Source: Sanguinoderma infundibulare (taxonomy: Eukaryota; Basidiomycota; Agaricomycetes; Polyporales; Polyporaceae). Taken from it: a DNA stretch of 64,000 nt. The notes beneath the pieces are model-generated. The model saw only the letters and a list, made by a program, of their open reading frames with translations. It was not told the origin of the DNA and searched no databases. The position numbers and the translations under genes are program-made. Position 1 is the stretch's first letter, and every line of letters starts with the position of its first letter. The DNA is taken from NCBI GenBank assembly GCA_032821775.1, contig JAVLRN010000008.1:2542001-2606000 (forward strand), given 5' to 3'. Positions 10,453 to 23,000 of this stretch are shown here, in pieces.

Positions 10453-12277
10453 CGTGCCAGGGTGCCCATGTGGAAGCCAGCGCGATGGATAGGCAAGAAG
10501 ACCATAATAATGTGACTACTATCTAAGTATACATAGCGCCCTCTAAATCTTCACCGTCCAGCTCGTACATGGCTGTTGGGTCAAACATGAGCACCTCGTC
10601 CTCCTCAGTAACTGAAACTGCGAGCCCTCCATCATCTATCCACTCCCCGCCTGTACCACCATTAGCTGCCAGCGCGTCAGGCAAACACGTTGCCCGGAAT
10701 GTTCTCCTCATCATCCTGTACATGCCTACCTGCTTGTAAGCGTAAGCAGCCAGGCCCTCATGCAGGGCGGAGTCAACACTGTTCGCCGGCATTGAAGCTC
10801 GCGCCAGCCATGCATCCTCGCTGTGCTGGTGGCTCGCTAGTACCCGGCGCATCTCCTCCGGGAGAAGCCTGACCTCCTCATGCCAGCGCATGACCCTGGC
10901 GTGAGCCTTCAGCCATTCAACGCGCAGGGAGTCAACCATGACATTTGTACCCCCCACGTCAGAGGCACTCCATATCCAGGAAAGTGTTCGCCTCCCCTCA
11001 GCAGGGACGGTCTTGCTACTGCTGGCTTGCCTCTGCCTCCGCTGCACTGCGGCGGAGCTTGGGTCGTCTTCCTCTAGGCCACGAACATCACTGTCATTCA
11101 AGACACGAAGCTCTACCTCCCAAGGCCCGGGCCCCGACAGTGCCAACTTTGCGAGTCAGGCGTGGCGGTACTTGTGAACTGCGCGAAGTTTGCGCTTGTC
11201 CTCGCTCGCGATGTCGCTGCGCGCCCAGGTGTTTGGGCCTTGATGGCGAACATGCAGCTTCTTGTACCAGTACAGGTGGCTGATAGTGTGGAGCTTGTTG
11301 CGGATATCCTGGAGGGCATCCCTGCACTGTGCCTCACGCAATCTAGCCTCCATTTCCTGGATCCGCGGGGAGCACACAGTGTTCCGATGGGAGGGGTTGA
11401 TCTCGGATGGCATGGCCAGGTGGACATTTTCGATCTGTTCAATGTTCGTGCGGCAGTTCGCGTAAGCCTCGATGATGGGTGCGGCGCCTGGCATGTGGAC
11501 TTTCTGCACGTCGCGGAACTTCTGGACTTTGCGACGAAGCGATGTACGCCGCTCAAAAAGCTCCGCCGCCTTGCCTGGGGGGGAGTCCTTGGCATCTGCC
11601 TGTAGGCGCATTCTACATGTCAAAATATCAGCGGCGGCATCGAACCTAATTTAATTACTTAAACTTACTGCACCTCCTCCAGCTCCAGCCCCATCGTCAC
11701 GAATCCGAGAGCGCTTACTTCATGCACTGCGACAAATCCAGGCATCGCGCTGGCCTGTTGCTCCTCCCGGGAGAGTTCACGGAGGGTCTCAGCCTCAGTC
11801 ATACCTTATAGATATAAGCGTTTGAGGGACATTGTACAGTAGTAACATGCATTGCTTACCTTGGAATGCCACTACATAGGGATCATCACTGTTGAAGGGA
11901 TCCTTCTTCCATGCCTTCACGTCCGCCTCCCACTTGGCCACGTTTTCCGACAGGAGTGACGCTGTGAGCTCCTTGAAAAGATGCTTCTGCTCGACATAAG
12001 TTCAGTGCGCCATGCGCAAACGTTCGCGGAGAGTCCGTGCTGAAATTTTCTATCAGCTTGTTGATCGTGCATCAATTCAATGTAGCACCTACGCATTTCG
12101 ATTGTCTTGCACCAGTTTGAGTAGCTCAGCTGGTCCTCCAGCATACCTTGACGCGAGCCTGGCCCCATGACCCTTGTACTGCTGACTACTGGCTGAATCC
12201 ACCACCAACGCCGCTCAATCCCTTCGCCATCTAAGCGTGCGGACCCAAGGCAATAGTTCAGCGAGAAAGGCGAATGA

Positions 12278-12285
12278 CCTTCACT
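12278..12285. repeat. hAT target-site duplication, left
   Basis: CCTTCACT, repeated exactly at 28379-28386 on the other side of the element. Eight bases is the usual hAT duplication length, and removing one copy plus the element restores the KDZ frame across KSEG/HSPF. Confidence 0.95.
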
Positions 12286-12412
12286 TAGGGTGTAGCACGG
12301 GTGCGGGTAACCCGCGCGGGTGAGCACGGGTTTTCAGCGCGGGTGCGGGTGCGGGTCAGCATTGGCCAACCCGAGGGCAAACCCGCACCCGTGGCACGGG
12401 TTTGCGGGTGCA
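12286..12412. repeat. hAT left end with GCGGGT subterminal repeats
   Basis: The terminal 125 bases are dense in GCGGGT/ACCCGC motifs on both strands, with several inverted pairs. The right end (28226-28378) has the same composition. Clusters of short subterminal repeats are typical transposase binding sites of hAT elements. Confidence 0.75.
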
Positions 12413-15400
12413 GATGCCTATATAGGCGCCCACGCCCTTCGAAATATGGCGTCCAGGTTTGGCAATGTTGGTGCCCTCCGGGAAAGGGCGACAGACTTTG
12501 ATATCAGGTTAAAAATGCCTCGTGTTCATCCGATTGCAATCCAGATATAGTTATTCACTTGTTCGGGTAGTACTATACAGTTTATGCAGACCTCCTGTAC
12601 AGTTGCAAGCCACATTTCATCAAAAACGTCTGGGTACGACAGAGAGTACAAATTGACAGAGTCCGTTGAGGTATACACAAACGAGATTCACTCCCCTTCC
12701 TCCTGTAACATTTCCCCTGCTTCCCATCATGTCAAAAGCCCGCAAACGTGCAGGGACCGCCACCGCCACCAAGTCTCCTCCCCCTAAGAAGCTGCATGCC
12801 CCCCCATCCAATACTGCCGCCAACTCGTCCGAGTCCACCGCCCTGAACAAAAAGCCCACACCCGCCTCAAAAGCAGCTGCAAAAGGAAACAAACCGACCG
12901 AAAAGACAACCACCCACACCAAAAAGTCCCAGGGCAGCTCCGAGGCGGCCGCACTCGAGAAGGAGGGCCTCGCGATTATCAAAAAGGCGTCGGGTAGGGG
13001 AAGGAAGGGTGGGGATGAGTCCGAGGAGGAGGTAGATGCCATTGTGGTTGAGAAAACAGATTTGGAAGAGGAGCTGGATACGTGAACATGTGCCTGTTAT
13101 GCAATGCAAAGAAGTCACTGTTAGTAATGGATAGCGACGATGATGGAAAAATGGACCAGTACCATATATGCGTTCTTCAAGCCCACACTAATCATCGAGT
13201 ACATCGACGGCCAGCGTTCGCACAATTTCGAGTGCGCCGCGAAAGGTTGCAAGACACGCGTCCGCCGCTTCCTCGACACCAAGGACCGCGCATCGACAAA
13301 GAACCTGCGCGCACACGCCATCAGCTGCTGGGGCCAACCGGCTGTTGATGCTGCAAAGGAGGCTGCAAGTGTGGGTGAGGCACGTGAAAAGATCGTCAAC
13401 AGCATCCTTGAGACGGGCTCCATCACGACACACTTCGAGCGTAAAAAAGGGAAGATCACGTTTAGTCACCGCCAGCACTCGCGCGAGGAAACAAGGCTCG
13501 AGATTGTCAAGTGGGTGTGCCAGAGCGCGCGGCCCTTCCGCGTTGTCGCCGACCCCGGTTTTGAGGTGCTGATGAAAACCGGGCGGCCCGGCTACTACCT
13601 CCCTTCCCCATCGACCGTTGCACGCGACGTGAAGTCGGTTTTCCAAAAGACCCGGTCCCGTATCGCAAAGATGTTGCAGGTGAGTGAGTTTCCTGTTTGT
13701 CCGTCAAGCGTTCAGCGTTTTACGTCATTCCTTCTGGCTCACGGACGTACCTTAGGACTACGAGGGGGCACTGCACTTCGCCACCGATGCCTGGACCTCG
13801 CCCAACCACCGTGCCTTTGTTGCCGTCACCGTCCACTTTGAGGAGCAAGGCAAACCGATCTCTCTTCTCCTGGACATCATTGAGGTCGCCAAGTCCCACA
13901 CAGGCACGAACCTCGCAATCGCCTTCACTGAGATCCTCAGGGAGTTCGGGATCGACACAAAGGTGAGTCTATATTCAAAATAATGTGTTAGTAGTGTCGC
14001 ACTGCGTGCGGTGCCACAAGGACTTTCTCGAGGTCGAGAATGACAACCGGAGCAGCTCTGGTCGTCGTTCTCGACCTTGAGCTGCATTCAATATGAATAA
14101 ACATTCATACCTTTAATTCTAGGTCCTCGGCGTGACCTGCGACAATGCGTCAAACAATGACACGATGGTCGACGCCCTCGCCGACCCTGGAAACCCAGCC
14201 TACATCCCTGGCTTCGAGGGTCAAGACACCCGTGTCCGCTGTTTCCTGCATATCCTGAACATCGTGTGCGGAAAGAACCTCGTCCGTCAATTCGATGCCC
14301 CCACCAAACCGAAATGACAGGACGCTGTTCCGAAACACAACATGGATGAAGACGAGCACAAACTGGCTGCACTCACAGAGGACCTCGCAGGCACAATGGA
14401 GGATGAGGAGAAGGGAAAGGCGGCTCCCCCAACGAAGGACGCAAAGGATGACGATGTCGACGATGAGGGGGAGGCATTGTTGGACGTGACTGCCGATATG
14501 CCTGAGGATGCACGGGTGAAGTTTGGTAAGGATGTTCGTCCAATCAAGCTCATGCTGGCAAAGGTGAGTCAATATTAGTGGCCCTCCTTCTGCGTGAGTT
14601 TGCATGCGTTGCGCACCTTCTGTGAAAGTCTCTTGGTTTGGCCAGGTACCGCGGCAGATCCAGATGGAGGCGACGCTGAGGAAGGAAGCGGTCAGCCATC
14701 CTCATTGTAATACGACTTCTGGATTTCCTGGAGTTTCTGATACGTCTGCTCCTTCCCCTCTGAAGTGTGCGAGAGGAAGACAAATTACTCACGAAAATGT
14801 TTGACAGATCCGGACGTTCACCATGAAGGTCGTCCACTCGTCGATGAAGCTCCTGCCTCGCTGGAACGAGATCGTCGAGGAGCATACCGAGTTGCCGCCG
14901 CAACTCCTTCCGAGAGACGTCCGCACCCGGTGGAACTCGACATTTGATATGCTGGAGGCCGCCTTGGAGTATCGTGAGGCTTATGACAAGATGTGCGAGG
15001 AGCAAGAGAATGGACTACGTAGGTACGAGATGTCGGCCAGAGAGTGGGACATTGCCAGCCAACTACACAAGATACTCAAGGTTCGTGTGCCGCTTCAGCC
15101 ACTTGAACCTTAAGAATAGAGTTTGAACTTTATTTGCATACCTGAACTCGATGTTGACGCGTGTCCACTTGTTGTCTCCTGGGTGCGTCCTTCGTTTTCG
15201 TCCTTCTCGTTCTCATTGTTCTCTCGTTCTCGTTGTTCTCGGTTCTCGTTCTCTGGCTTCTATCAAACTCTGGGCTCGCGTCATCAATAGGTCTTCAAAA
15301 GAGCAACCCTGTTTTTCTCCCGGCGAACACCCAACCTCGCCCAGGTGATCCCCACCATGGATTGCCTTGACAAGGTCCTCGCCTCCGCCATGACCTCGGC

Positions 15401-15785
15401 AAAGTACGACAAACCCATACAAATCGCCTGTGGCATCGCAAAAAAAGCCCTCAACCGATACTATTCGCTCACGGACATGTCCTCAACGTATCGAATTGCA
15501 ATGAGTAAGTTACGTTCATCTCATCATCCTCCACTTGCACTAACACACTCCCTATCCCACTAGTCCTGCACCCGGGCCACAAGCTCGAATATTTCCAGCA
15601 GGCCCAACGGCCCGAAGAATGGTGCGAGCAGGCACGCGCACTCGTCACTGACACCTTCCGCCGGAGTTACCAGGGTCAGTTTGGACAGGAGCCCAACCAC
15701 TCGGATGGAGAGGACGAGCCTGAGCCCGAGGGGGACGACCAATCAGCATCTGAGGTAAGTTTGCATTTGTTCTGCCCCCCAGAAG

Positions 15786-15868
15786 AGCTCGAGATGATCA
15801 GGTGTCTGTTGTGGGACACCTGATCATCTCGAGCTGTTCCGTCCAGCATCACCTTCTTCTGGTGATGC
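15786..15868. repeat. Two perfect hairpins inside a hAT transposase intron
   Basis: The intron at 15755-15895 contains a 21-bp perfect inverted repeat (15786-15806 with 15815-15835, 8-base loop) starting AGCTCGAGATGATCAGG. A second perfect 8-bp hairpin follows (15846-15853 with 15861-15868; GCATCACC / GGTGATGC). No coding role is expected for either. Confidence 0.9.
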
Positions 15869-15974
15869 GTTCACGCTACTGACTTCTGTTGACAGGACGA
15901 TAATATCTTCGCCGCGATTGCCTCGTTCACGCGCCTCCGGGCTTCCGACCTTGGTGACGAACTGCAACGTTATC

Positions 15975-15978
15975 TCGC
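15975..15978. repeat. Gypsy target-site duplication, left
   Basis: TCGC, repeated at 27636-27639. Removing the element and one copy restores the hAT reading frame LQRYLA-APLEDV. A four-base duplication is also supported by the solo LTR at 41219-42166. Confidence 0.8.
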
Positions 15979-16967
15979 TGATACACTATCCCAGGGCCTG
16001 TGTACAGTCAGGACGACCGAGGGCTGAGGGAGGCGAGGTCGGAGCGACGTCGCCAGTGCGGAGGGCGAGTACAGTCTCGAGTTCCCTTTGGTCGCGATCG
16101 TAACCAGTGCCGAGGAGAAGAGAGGGGAAAGAGCGTGTGGTGTCGAAGGTCGAAAGTCACGGTAAAAGTCGCGCGACGAGTCGCTGTCGCTGTCGCAAAT
16201 CGGTCGATCGGTGGTCGCTGTCGCAAGTCGCAATCGCAGTCGCTAGCTACACCCGACAGAGGATGATGTCGAGTCGCACTTGCTCGTCGGAGAAATGAGA
16301 GGTAAAGGGTGGGGGTCCAAGATGTCTGCCCAAACGGCAACGAGTGGGGTTAAGTACATCGGTAACCGGTAGCTACACGCGACGCCCATAGCCTAGCCTG
16401 CCTCGCGGTGGCGAGCGATCACAAAACCAGCGTCGGAAACCCTCCGGAACTCCAGCGATCGGCGCGCGACCGCGACCGGATTGGGCGACCACCGTCGGCT
16501 TGTCTTGGCGGATCACGATCGCTGTCGCGCAGTCGCGCGACTCGTCGGTTTCCGGTTGTCGCGACCCGTACCTGCTGCATAAGTAACCTTTCGTGAGGGA
16601 CGATCTGCGACCAGTCGCGCGACGCGACGGAGAGAGCAACTGTGTGACTTAACTTGTGGCCCGCCGCCGTGCGACCGTAGGGACGGTCGGGGACAGGCCG
16701 AGTCGCGACACCGATCGTGACCGAATACTTTTGGTACCCTTCGACGGCCTAGTCTTGGTGCGGCGGCATCGCACGTGCCCGGCTTCTTCGGCTCTCGTCG
16801 GTACCGGACCCGGTTAACAGGCCGGGCCGCCACCACGTGTGTCCGAATTGCGCAGCCCAGAGACGCCAACGAGCCGGCAGCCGCCGAGATGTCGGTCGAG
16901 TCACCTCGGTCGTCCGAATGGAGCAATTGCGTCGGGCTCCGCGGTCGGAAGCGTCGGGTGCGCATCA
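15979..16967 (-). repeat. Gypsy 3' LTR
   Basis: 989 bp. On the plus strand it runs from TGATACACTATCCCAGG to GGGTGCGCATCA; on the element's own strand it begins TGATGCGCACCC and ends GTGTATCA. Same length and offset (10,668) as the 5' LTR, with no indels. It carries six of the seven CpG transitions that separate the two LTRs. Confidence 0.95.
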
Positions 16968-16980
16968 CCTCCCCCTCACT
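16968..16980 (-). other. Polypurine tract next to the 3' LTR
   Basis: On the element strand AGTGAGGGGGAGG lies directly before the LTR start TGATGC, the expected place for plus-strand DNA priming. The tract and 23 flanking bases recur inside pol at 21570-21605. Confidence 0.85.
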
Positions 16981-17318
16981 GGGATCTCGACCGTCCTCGG
17001 TCGCCGCGAGGAAGCTGCGTGGTACTGGTGCCGTCGCCGCACGATCTTCTCTTCTCGGCCACTTGACAGACGGCGATCCTCGCTAGACGCGCTTCTCGCG
17101 CTTCTCGACGAAAACGGTAACCCTTCGACCCGTCGCGCGACAAAAGACCGCCCCGAACTGGTGATCCCGCGACTCCAGGCGTGCGATGGGGGTAGGCCCA
17201 GGATGCTGGCGCCGCCATCGCGCGTCACATAAGAGCCGTCGCCTGGTGGGTCTTCGTCCGTGCTCCCCTCCAACCTCGCCCCTCGGTTCTTCTTCCTCTC
17301 CTCGTCTCACCATCTCCC

Positions 17319-19557
17319 ATGTCCGACCCCAAAGGCAAGTCCCGCGCCACCGGCGACGACACCTCCCAGGTCGCGCGCGACGGCGCCAAAGCCAACCTCG
17401 ACATCCTCCTCGACTACTTGGACGGGAACCCCCCAGAGACCGACGACGACCGCGAGGCGGGACTCCAAAACGCGTCGGACAACCTGGTATGTCGTCTGTC
17501 GCTGTGTCCCTCCATGTTCAGGCTGACTTCGTTTTCTCGTCACAGGACGCTTGGCTCGGTGCAGGAGCGGACGCCGACGCGGTCGCTGCCGTCGCCGACC
17601 GCGTTGTTTTGTCGTTCGCGGACTGGTTCAGCTCGGTCGCACACGCGTGGCCGTCCTGGCTCAGCCCCATCCTCCGGGAGGGATACCTGCGCCTGGCCGC
17701 CCGTCAGATCGCCGATGCCCAACGCGTCGCCCGGAAGGCCGACGTGATGGCCAAGGCGCGCGAGCGCGCCGCCAAAAAGGCCGCCCGCCAGGCCGCTCTT
17801 CCTCCCATGCCCGACGTCCTCGCCGGCGTCGCCGCCCCTCCTCCTCCTCCGTCCTCTGCTGCCAAGTCGCAGCACCCTTCCGCCGCCGTCACCGTCACCA
17901 CGTCCTCCCAGCACTCCTCCGCTGCCGTTGCCGCGACTCTTGCCCCGGTGTCGTCCGCGTCGCGCTCGGGCGCTGTCGCTGCCGACGCCGTCGCCGGCCA
18001 GGCTCCCGAGTCGCCGTCCGCCGAGTCGCCGCCGCCCCGCGTTCGCCCTCGCGTTCGCCGCAAGCGCGGCCTGGTGGATCGCAGCTCCGTGGAGTCGGCC
18101 GAAGTCGCCGGGGAGAAGGCCGCGCCGCCCAAGAAGACGCGCCGCGATCCAGAGGTCGCTGGTGCCGTCGTCGCACCGCCCGCGCTGGCGCGCCCCGCCC
18201 CCATCGAGCTCGGTTCCTCCGAAGACGAACCCCGTCGGCCCGAGATCCCCAAAGTCGAGCTGGGGAAGCGGAAGTCGGCAGCCGACACTCAACCGCGGCC
18301 CGCGTCGCCTCCTCGCCCAGACCCCGCGCTGTCGGCGGTAAGTGACTTGTCGCCGCTCTTTCCCCCTTTGTCGCTGCTGATCGCTGTCGCAGTGCGACCG
18401 CTGCTCCGGCTACGCCCGGATCGAGTGCGTCCTCCGGCGTGGGGAGGTTCGGTGCGAAAAATGTCGCAAGGACAAGAAGGGCTGCGAGTACGACTCGCAG
18501 CGGTACAGCGAGTGGTTTGACGACTCCAAGCTCAAGCGCGGTAAGTCGCCCAGCCCCTCCTATCGCCGCGACCGCTGACCTTGTTCCAGGTCGCATGGCC
18601 GTCCGCCCGTCGCTCCACCAAGTCGAGCGGGGCAACGCAAAGGGGTGGGAGCTCGCCGCTGATGGCTCCATCGTCGCGGTCGCTCCTCCGGACATCGAGG
18701 GCCCGGCCGTTGCCGACCCTCCCCCCAAGGCTCCAAAGCCCCGCAAGGCCAAGAAGCCGGCGCCCGCTGTCGCCGGCCCTCCTCCTGCCGCGGGTCCTTC
18801 CACGCGTCGCGCCGCGGCGGTCCCTGGGCCTGTTGCTGGTGCTGCGACCCGTCGCGCCGGCGACGCTCTCCCTCCCGTCATCAGCCCCGAGACGCGTCGC
18901 ATCCTCGACGCTCGTGTGCCTGTCGCGGTCCCTTCCTCGCGTGTCGCCCACGCTCCTCCCCCCGCCGCTGGTCCTTCATCTCGCCCTGCTGCGCCGATCC
19001 CCGCCCATCCTCCTCGGCCGGCCTACGCCACGGGCTTCCGCATCCCCACGCCGACTATGCGCCTCCGTCGCCAACTCGCCGGGGAGGGCTTCCCTCTCCT
19101 CGCGTCCTCTGCCAACCGGCACGTCGCTGGCCTCGGCGGCGCGACCGCTGGACTGGGCGCCGACGACCTCGCCGGTGCTGGTCTGTCGGAGGACCGGCAG
19201 ACGTACATCCGTGCCCTCCGAGCGGAGAACGCCTTCGTCGCGGGTCGCATTGAGGTCCTGCTGGAGCTCCAGCAGTACCTGCATGAGCTAGAGCTCATCG
19301 CGACTGGGAAGGAGTGGGGCGCCGACGACTACGAGGCCGACGACTACGACGAGCGCGAGCGCGAGCCCACTAGTCGGGGGGGCGATGACGACGACGACGA
19401 TGACGCGTCATACGTCCCGTCGGAGGACGAGCGGGAGCCGGTCGTCCAGGCGCCTGTCGCGCAGGGGCCCGTCGCAGAGGCGCCAGTCGCAGAGGAGCCT
19501 GTCGCTGAGCCGTCGGAAGGCCAGGAGGACGCGTTGAATGGCGAAGGGGACGAGTAG
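17319..19557 (+). CDS. Antisense accessory gene of the Gypsy element, zinc-cluster-like
   Basis: Four exons (17319-17486, 17546-18337, 18393-18540, 18590-19557) join in frame by GTATGT/GTAAGT donors and CAG/AG acceptors to give 691 residues with no stop. It lies between pol and the 3' LTR but on the opposite strand, convergent with pol. Seen: MSDPKGKSRATGDD start, a helical segment with WLGAGADADAVAAVADRV, and a long Ala/Pro/Ser-rich basic linker. A compact cysteine motif in exons 2-3 (CDRCSGYARIEC, then RCEKCRKDKKGC) has spacing C-x2-C-x7-C-x8-C-x2-C-x6-C, close to fungal Zn2Cys6 clusters. A Leu-rich helix (IEVLLELQQYLHELEL) and an acidic C-terminal tail follow. A nucleic-acid-binding role is inference. 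It could also be a captured host gene, but I do not recognise one. Confidence 0.75.
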
Positions 19558-20091
19558 GTGGAGTCCAGTCGCGCCGTGGTCGCACCACGTCGGACACTGA
19601 TTTTCTTCCCAGTTTTCTTTCTTGGACTTGCATGTGTATGTAGGCGCGCTCTCTTCCCGTCTCGTCGCTAGTTTTCTTGCTGTATGTCGTATGTCGCCGT
19701 CGCTATCTCGGTCGCAGTATCGCAGTCGCTATCGCAGTGTCGCAGTCGTTATCGCAGTGTCGCAATCGCTGGTCGCAGTCGTCTTCGCTATCTTGTCGCC
19801 TGTAGCTTATATCCGTCAATAATAATATCTCTCCTTTGGTTCTAGACGCGTGAATGACAAAAGTATTTCCCCGAGGGAAAGGCTCAGCGTGGAATCCTTC
19901 ATCGCCAGAAAACCCTCGCCATCGCGACAAAGCCACGATGGAAAATCGGTCGCAAAGGTGCGTCCGAGGTCGCAAAGAATATAAACGAAAGACTATGAAG
20001 TGGCGATTGGGGGGGGTATGCGAAAGATGAAAAGAGCGCAATATGGAAGATATGGAAGCGGATCACAAATGAAAACCGATACTCAGCTCGA

Positions 20092-23000
20092 CTAGTCCGT
20101 GTCGCCCACCCCGTCGCTGCCGTTCAGCGATATCGCATCGCCAGTCGGACGATCGTCCTCGACACCCGCGTCGTCGGCGTTCTTCATGTCCTCGAACCGC
20201 TTTTGCGAGATGTCGAGGAGCTCGTCGGCGATGCCGATTGATTGTCGCGCGAGGTAGGGGAGGAGTCGGAAGGCCGCGACTGGTCGGTGAAAGACCGTCC
20301 CATCGAGTTCGCAGATGACGTACGCTCCCCCGCGGTTGCGGGTGAGGACGACAAGCGGCCCGAGGTATCGTGGTCGCATCTTGCGGTTGAGGGCCTTCTC
20401 GATCTGCGTGTGTCGGAGGAGGACAAGGTCGCCGCGTTTGAAGTCGAAGTCGCGGATGGTTGTCGCGTGGTCGCGCTCGAACTTGTACGCTGCTCGAAGT
20501 CGCGCTCGGTAGACGTCGGACTGGAGGTCGGCGATCTGGTCTTGCCGCTTCTGGAGCGCTGTCGCGTGCTGCGTGATGAGATCGGTCGTCGACAGGATCG
20601 AATCGGGCGGTGGGAGCAGATAGGTTGCTTCTCCGATGTCGAATGGCAGGATCGGATGACAACCTGTAGCCGCGAAGTACGGTGAGCAGCCCATGCGACG
20701 TCGCGTAGTTACTCTTTCTGCCCAGAAGGCGAAATGAGCGACTTGCGACCACTTGGTCTCGTCGCCGTCGGCGGCCTTGAACAGAACCTGTCGCACGTCG
20801 AAGTGGGGTCGCTCGACGATGCCGTTCGCCCGCGAGTTGTAGCCGCTGATTCGGATATGTCGGAGGTGATACTTGCGCGCGAGGTAGCCAGCCGCTTTGA
20901 CGAAAGCCGCGCCGTTGTCGGTGACGATCTCTGCGAGGCCACCCCAGCGACAGATGACGTCTTGGAACAGCCAGTCACCGAGGGTCTTCTCGGTCTCGAC
21001 GCGGAGCATGCGCCACTCCGGGTAGTGCGAGATCGCGCAGCGCGCCTGGACGATGTACTTGAAGCCGCCGGAGGCGGGCATGTGCATGGTGTCGATGTGG
21101 ACTCGCGCGAACAGTGGTGCGGGTGTCGCGACCGTCGGCGGAATGAGGACCTGTCGCGTCTGTCTCGTCTGGCAGAGATGGCAAGTGCGAACATACCAAG
21201 TGACGTCCTCCCGAAGGGACGGCCACCAGAATCGCTCCGCGATGAACTGCAACGTCGCATAATTGCCGCGATGACCTATGTCGTCGTGTGCCTGTCGGAG
21301 GATCGCGAGTCGCTGGCCGAGGCCGACTACGAGCTTGTGCGCGCCGTGCGAGTCCTTTCGCCACAGTCGGTCGCCGTCGACGAAGTGCTGCTGGCAGTAC
21401 TTGATAAACTGCGGGTACGCCTTGTCGGAGATGTCGCTCGGTTGTCGGAGGTCGCGGAGCCACCTCTTGACCTTGTCGAGTCGCTCGTTCGCTCGCCGAG
21501 TGAAGTCGGAAGTCGGAATGTCGCTCGACGTGGTCGCAGTGTCGCTTGTCGGTTCCTGGTCGGTCGGTCCCTCCCCCTCACTGAGATCTCGACCGTCCCC
21601 GGTCGGAGACGCGATCGTGAAAAGTTGCAGGGGAGAGGCGCGTTGTCGCGGTCGCGTCGGCAGCATCTGGTGCAGGAAGCCGTGGACTTTGTCGATCCAG
21701 TCCTCGAAGCCGTCGTCGTCGTCGCGCGGCTCGTCGCCCGGTTGTGATGGTCGCCGCGACAACCCGTCGGGCCCGTGCGACGTTCCAGGGACGTGCACTA
21801 GAGTGAAGTGGAACGTTAGTATCGCGACGATCCAACGGTTAATGCTAGCGCTCGGAGAAATGTCAGGGTTCTGGAGCATGCCCTGAATGTATCGCGCGTC
21901 GACCTCGACGACGAGGTTTCGAACACCGATCAAGTAGACCTTGAGGTTCCGCAGGGCGCGATAGAGGCCGTAGATCTCGAGCTTCGGTTGCGAGAATCGC
22001 GCCTCCCTGTCGTTGAGCGTTATTGATCCGAAGCGACTGTAGTACCGCTTGCGCGGGTCGTCGATGTCGCACTGGCAGAGGTGGAAGCCGACCGCGATGT
22101 AGGAGGTATCGACGGCGAGGATGACGGCCGCGCCCGACTCGTAGTCGATCGCGCGGAGTGCCGGCGACTCGATGACCGCCTTCTTGAGGTCCTCCTGCGC
22201 ATGGAGTTGCTCGTCGCCGAACTCGAAGGGGACGTCTTTCCGCGTGAGCTTCACGAGTGGCCAGGCGCGCTTCGCGAAGTTTCGAATGAAAAGTCGCAGG
22301 ACGCCGACCGTGCCTATGAACGCGCGGATCTCCGATATGTTCCCGCACGGTCCCCAGTTGACGATGAGGGCGATGCGCGACTGTTCGGGTTGTCACCCGA
22401 TCGGAGTGCATCGCTGGCCGATGACGATGTTCTCGATGTCGATGGGCATCGACTTCGGCCCGGAGTAGGTGCCGCCGGCGTGGCTCATGCGTGTGACGAT
22501 GCGATTCTGGTTGTCGAAGTGCTCCTTGACGAAGCGACGAACGCCGGGGTTGCGCGGGATGGTCTCGTACTTGCCGTCGCGGTCGCGATAGTCGGATTTC
22601 GGTCCCTTGTCGGGGACATCGTCGATATACGGTACTGTCCACTCCGGGATCTCGGGCTGCAAGATGTAAGTGACGTCGTCGTGGAAGATAGGTACCGAGT
22701 TACACCACCCCATCGGGAGGGTGCAGTGTCGCAACGCGCCGAACGGAGTCTGGAAGGTCGTGAGGTCGCGCGACGACTTTGCGATCAGTCGCTCGTCGTA
22801 GCCGACGTAGAGGTCGTACATCGAGCCGCACGGTCGCCCGCCGAACTGCTCGGCGAGATAGTCGGGCGTCGGAGTTACGCCCGAGTGCGCGATCGTGACC
22901 TTGTTGAGTGGCTCGAGGCTGTGGACGATGCGCGGCTTCCCGTCCTTTTTCGCGACGCAGAACCAGCGACCGCGATACGACGAATTCGACGGCTCGTACA

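Noticed and set aside
17540..18902. Minus-strand frames of 194-335 codons opposite the accessory gene
   Set aside because: They overlap the intron-containing plus-strand gene, read as Arg/Ala/Gly-rich text and cross its introns without cause.
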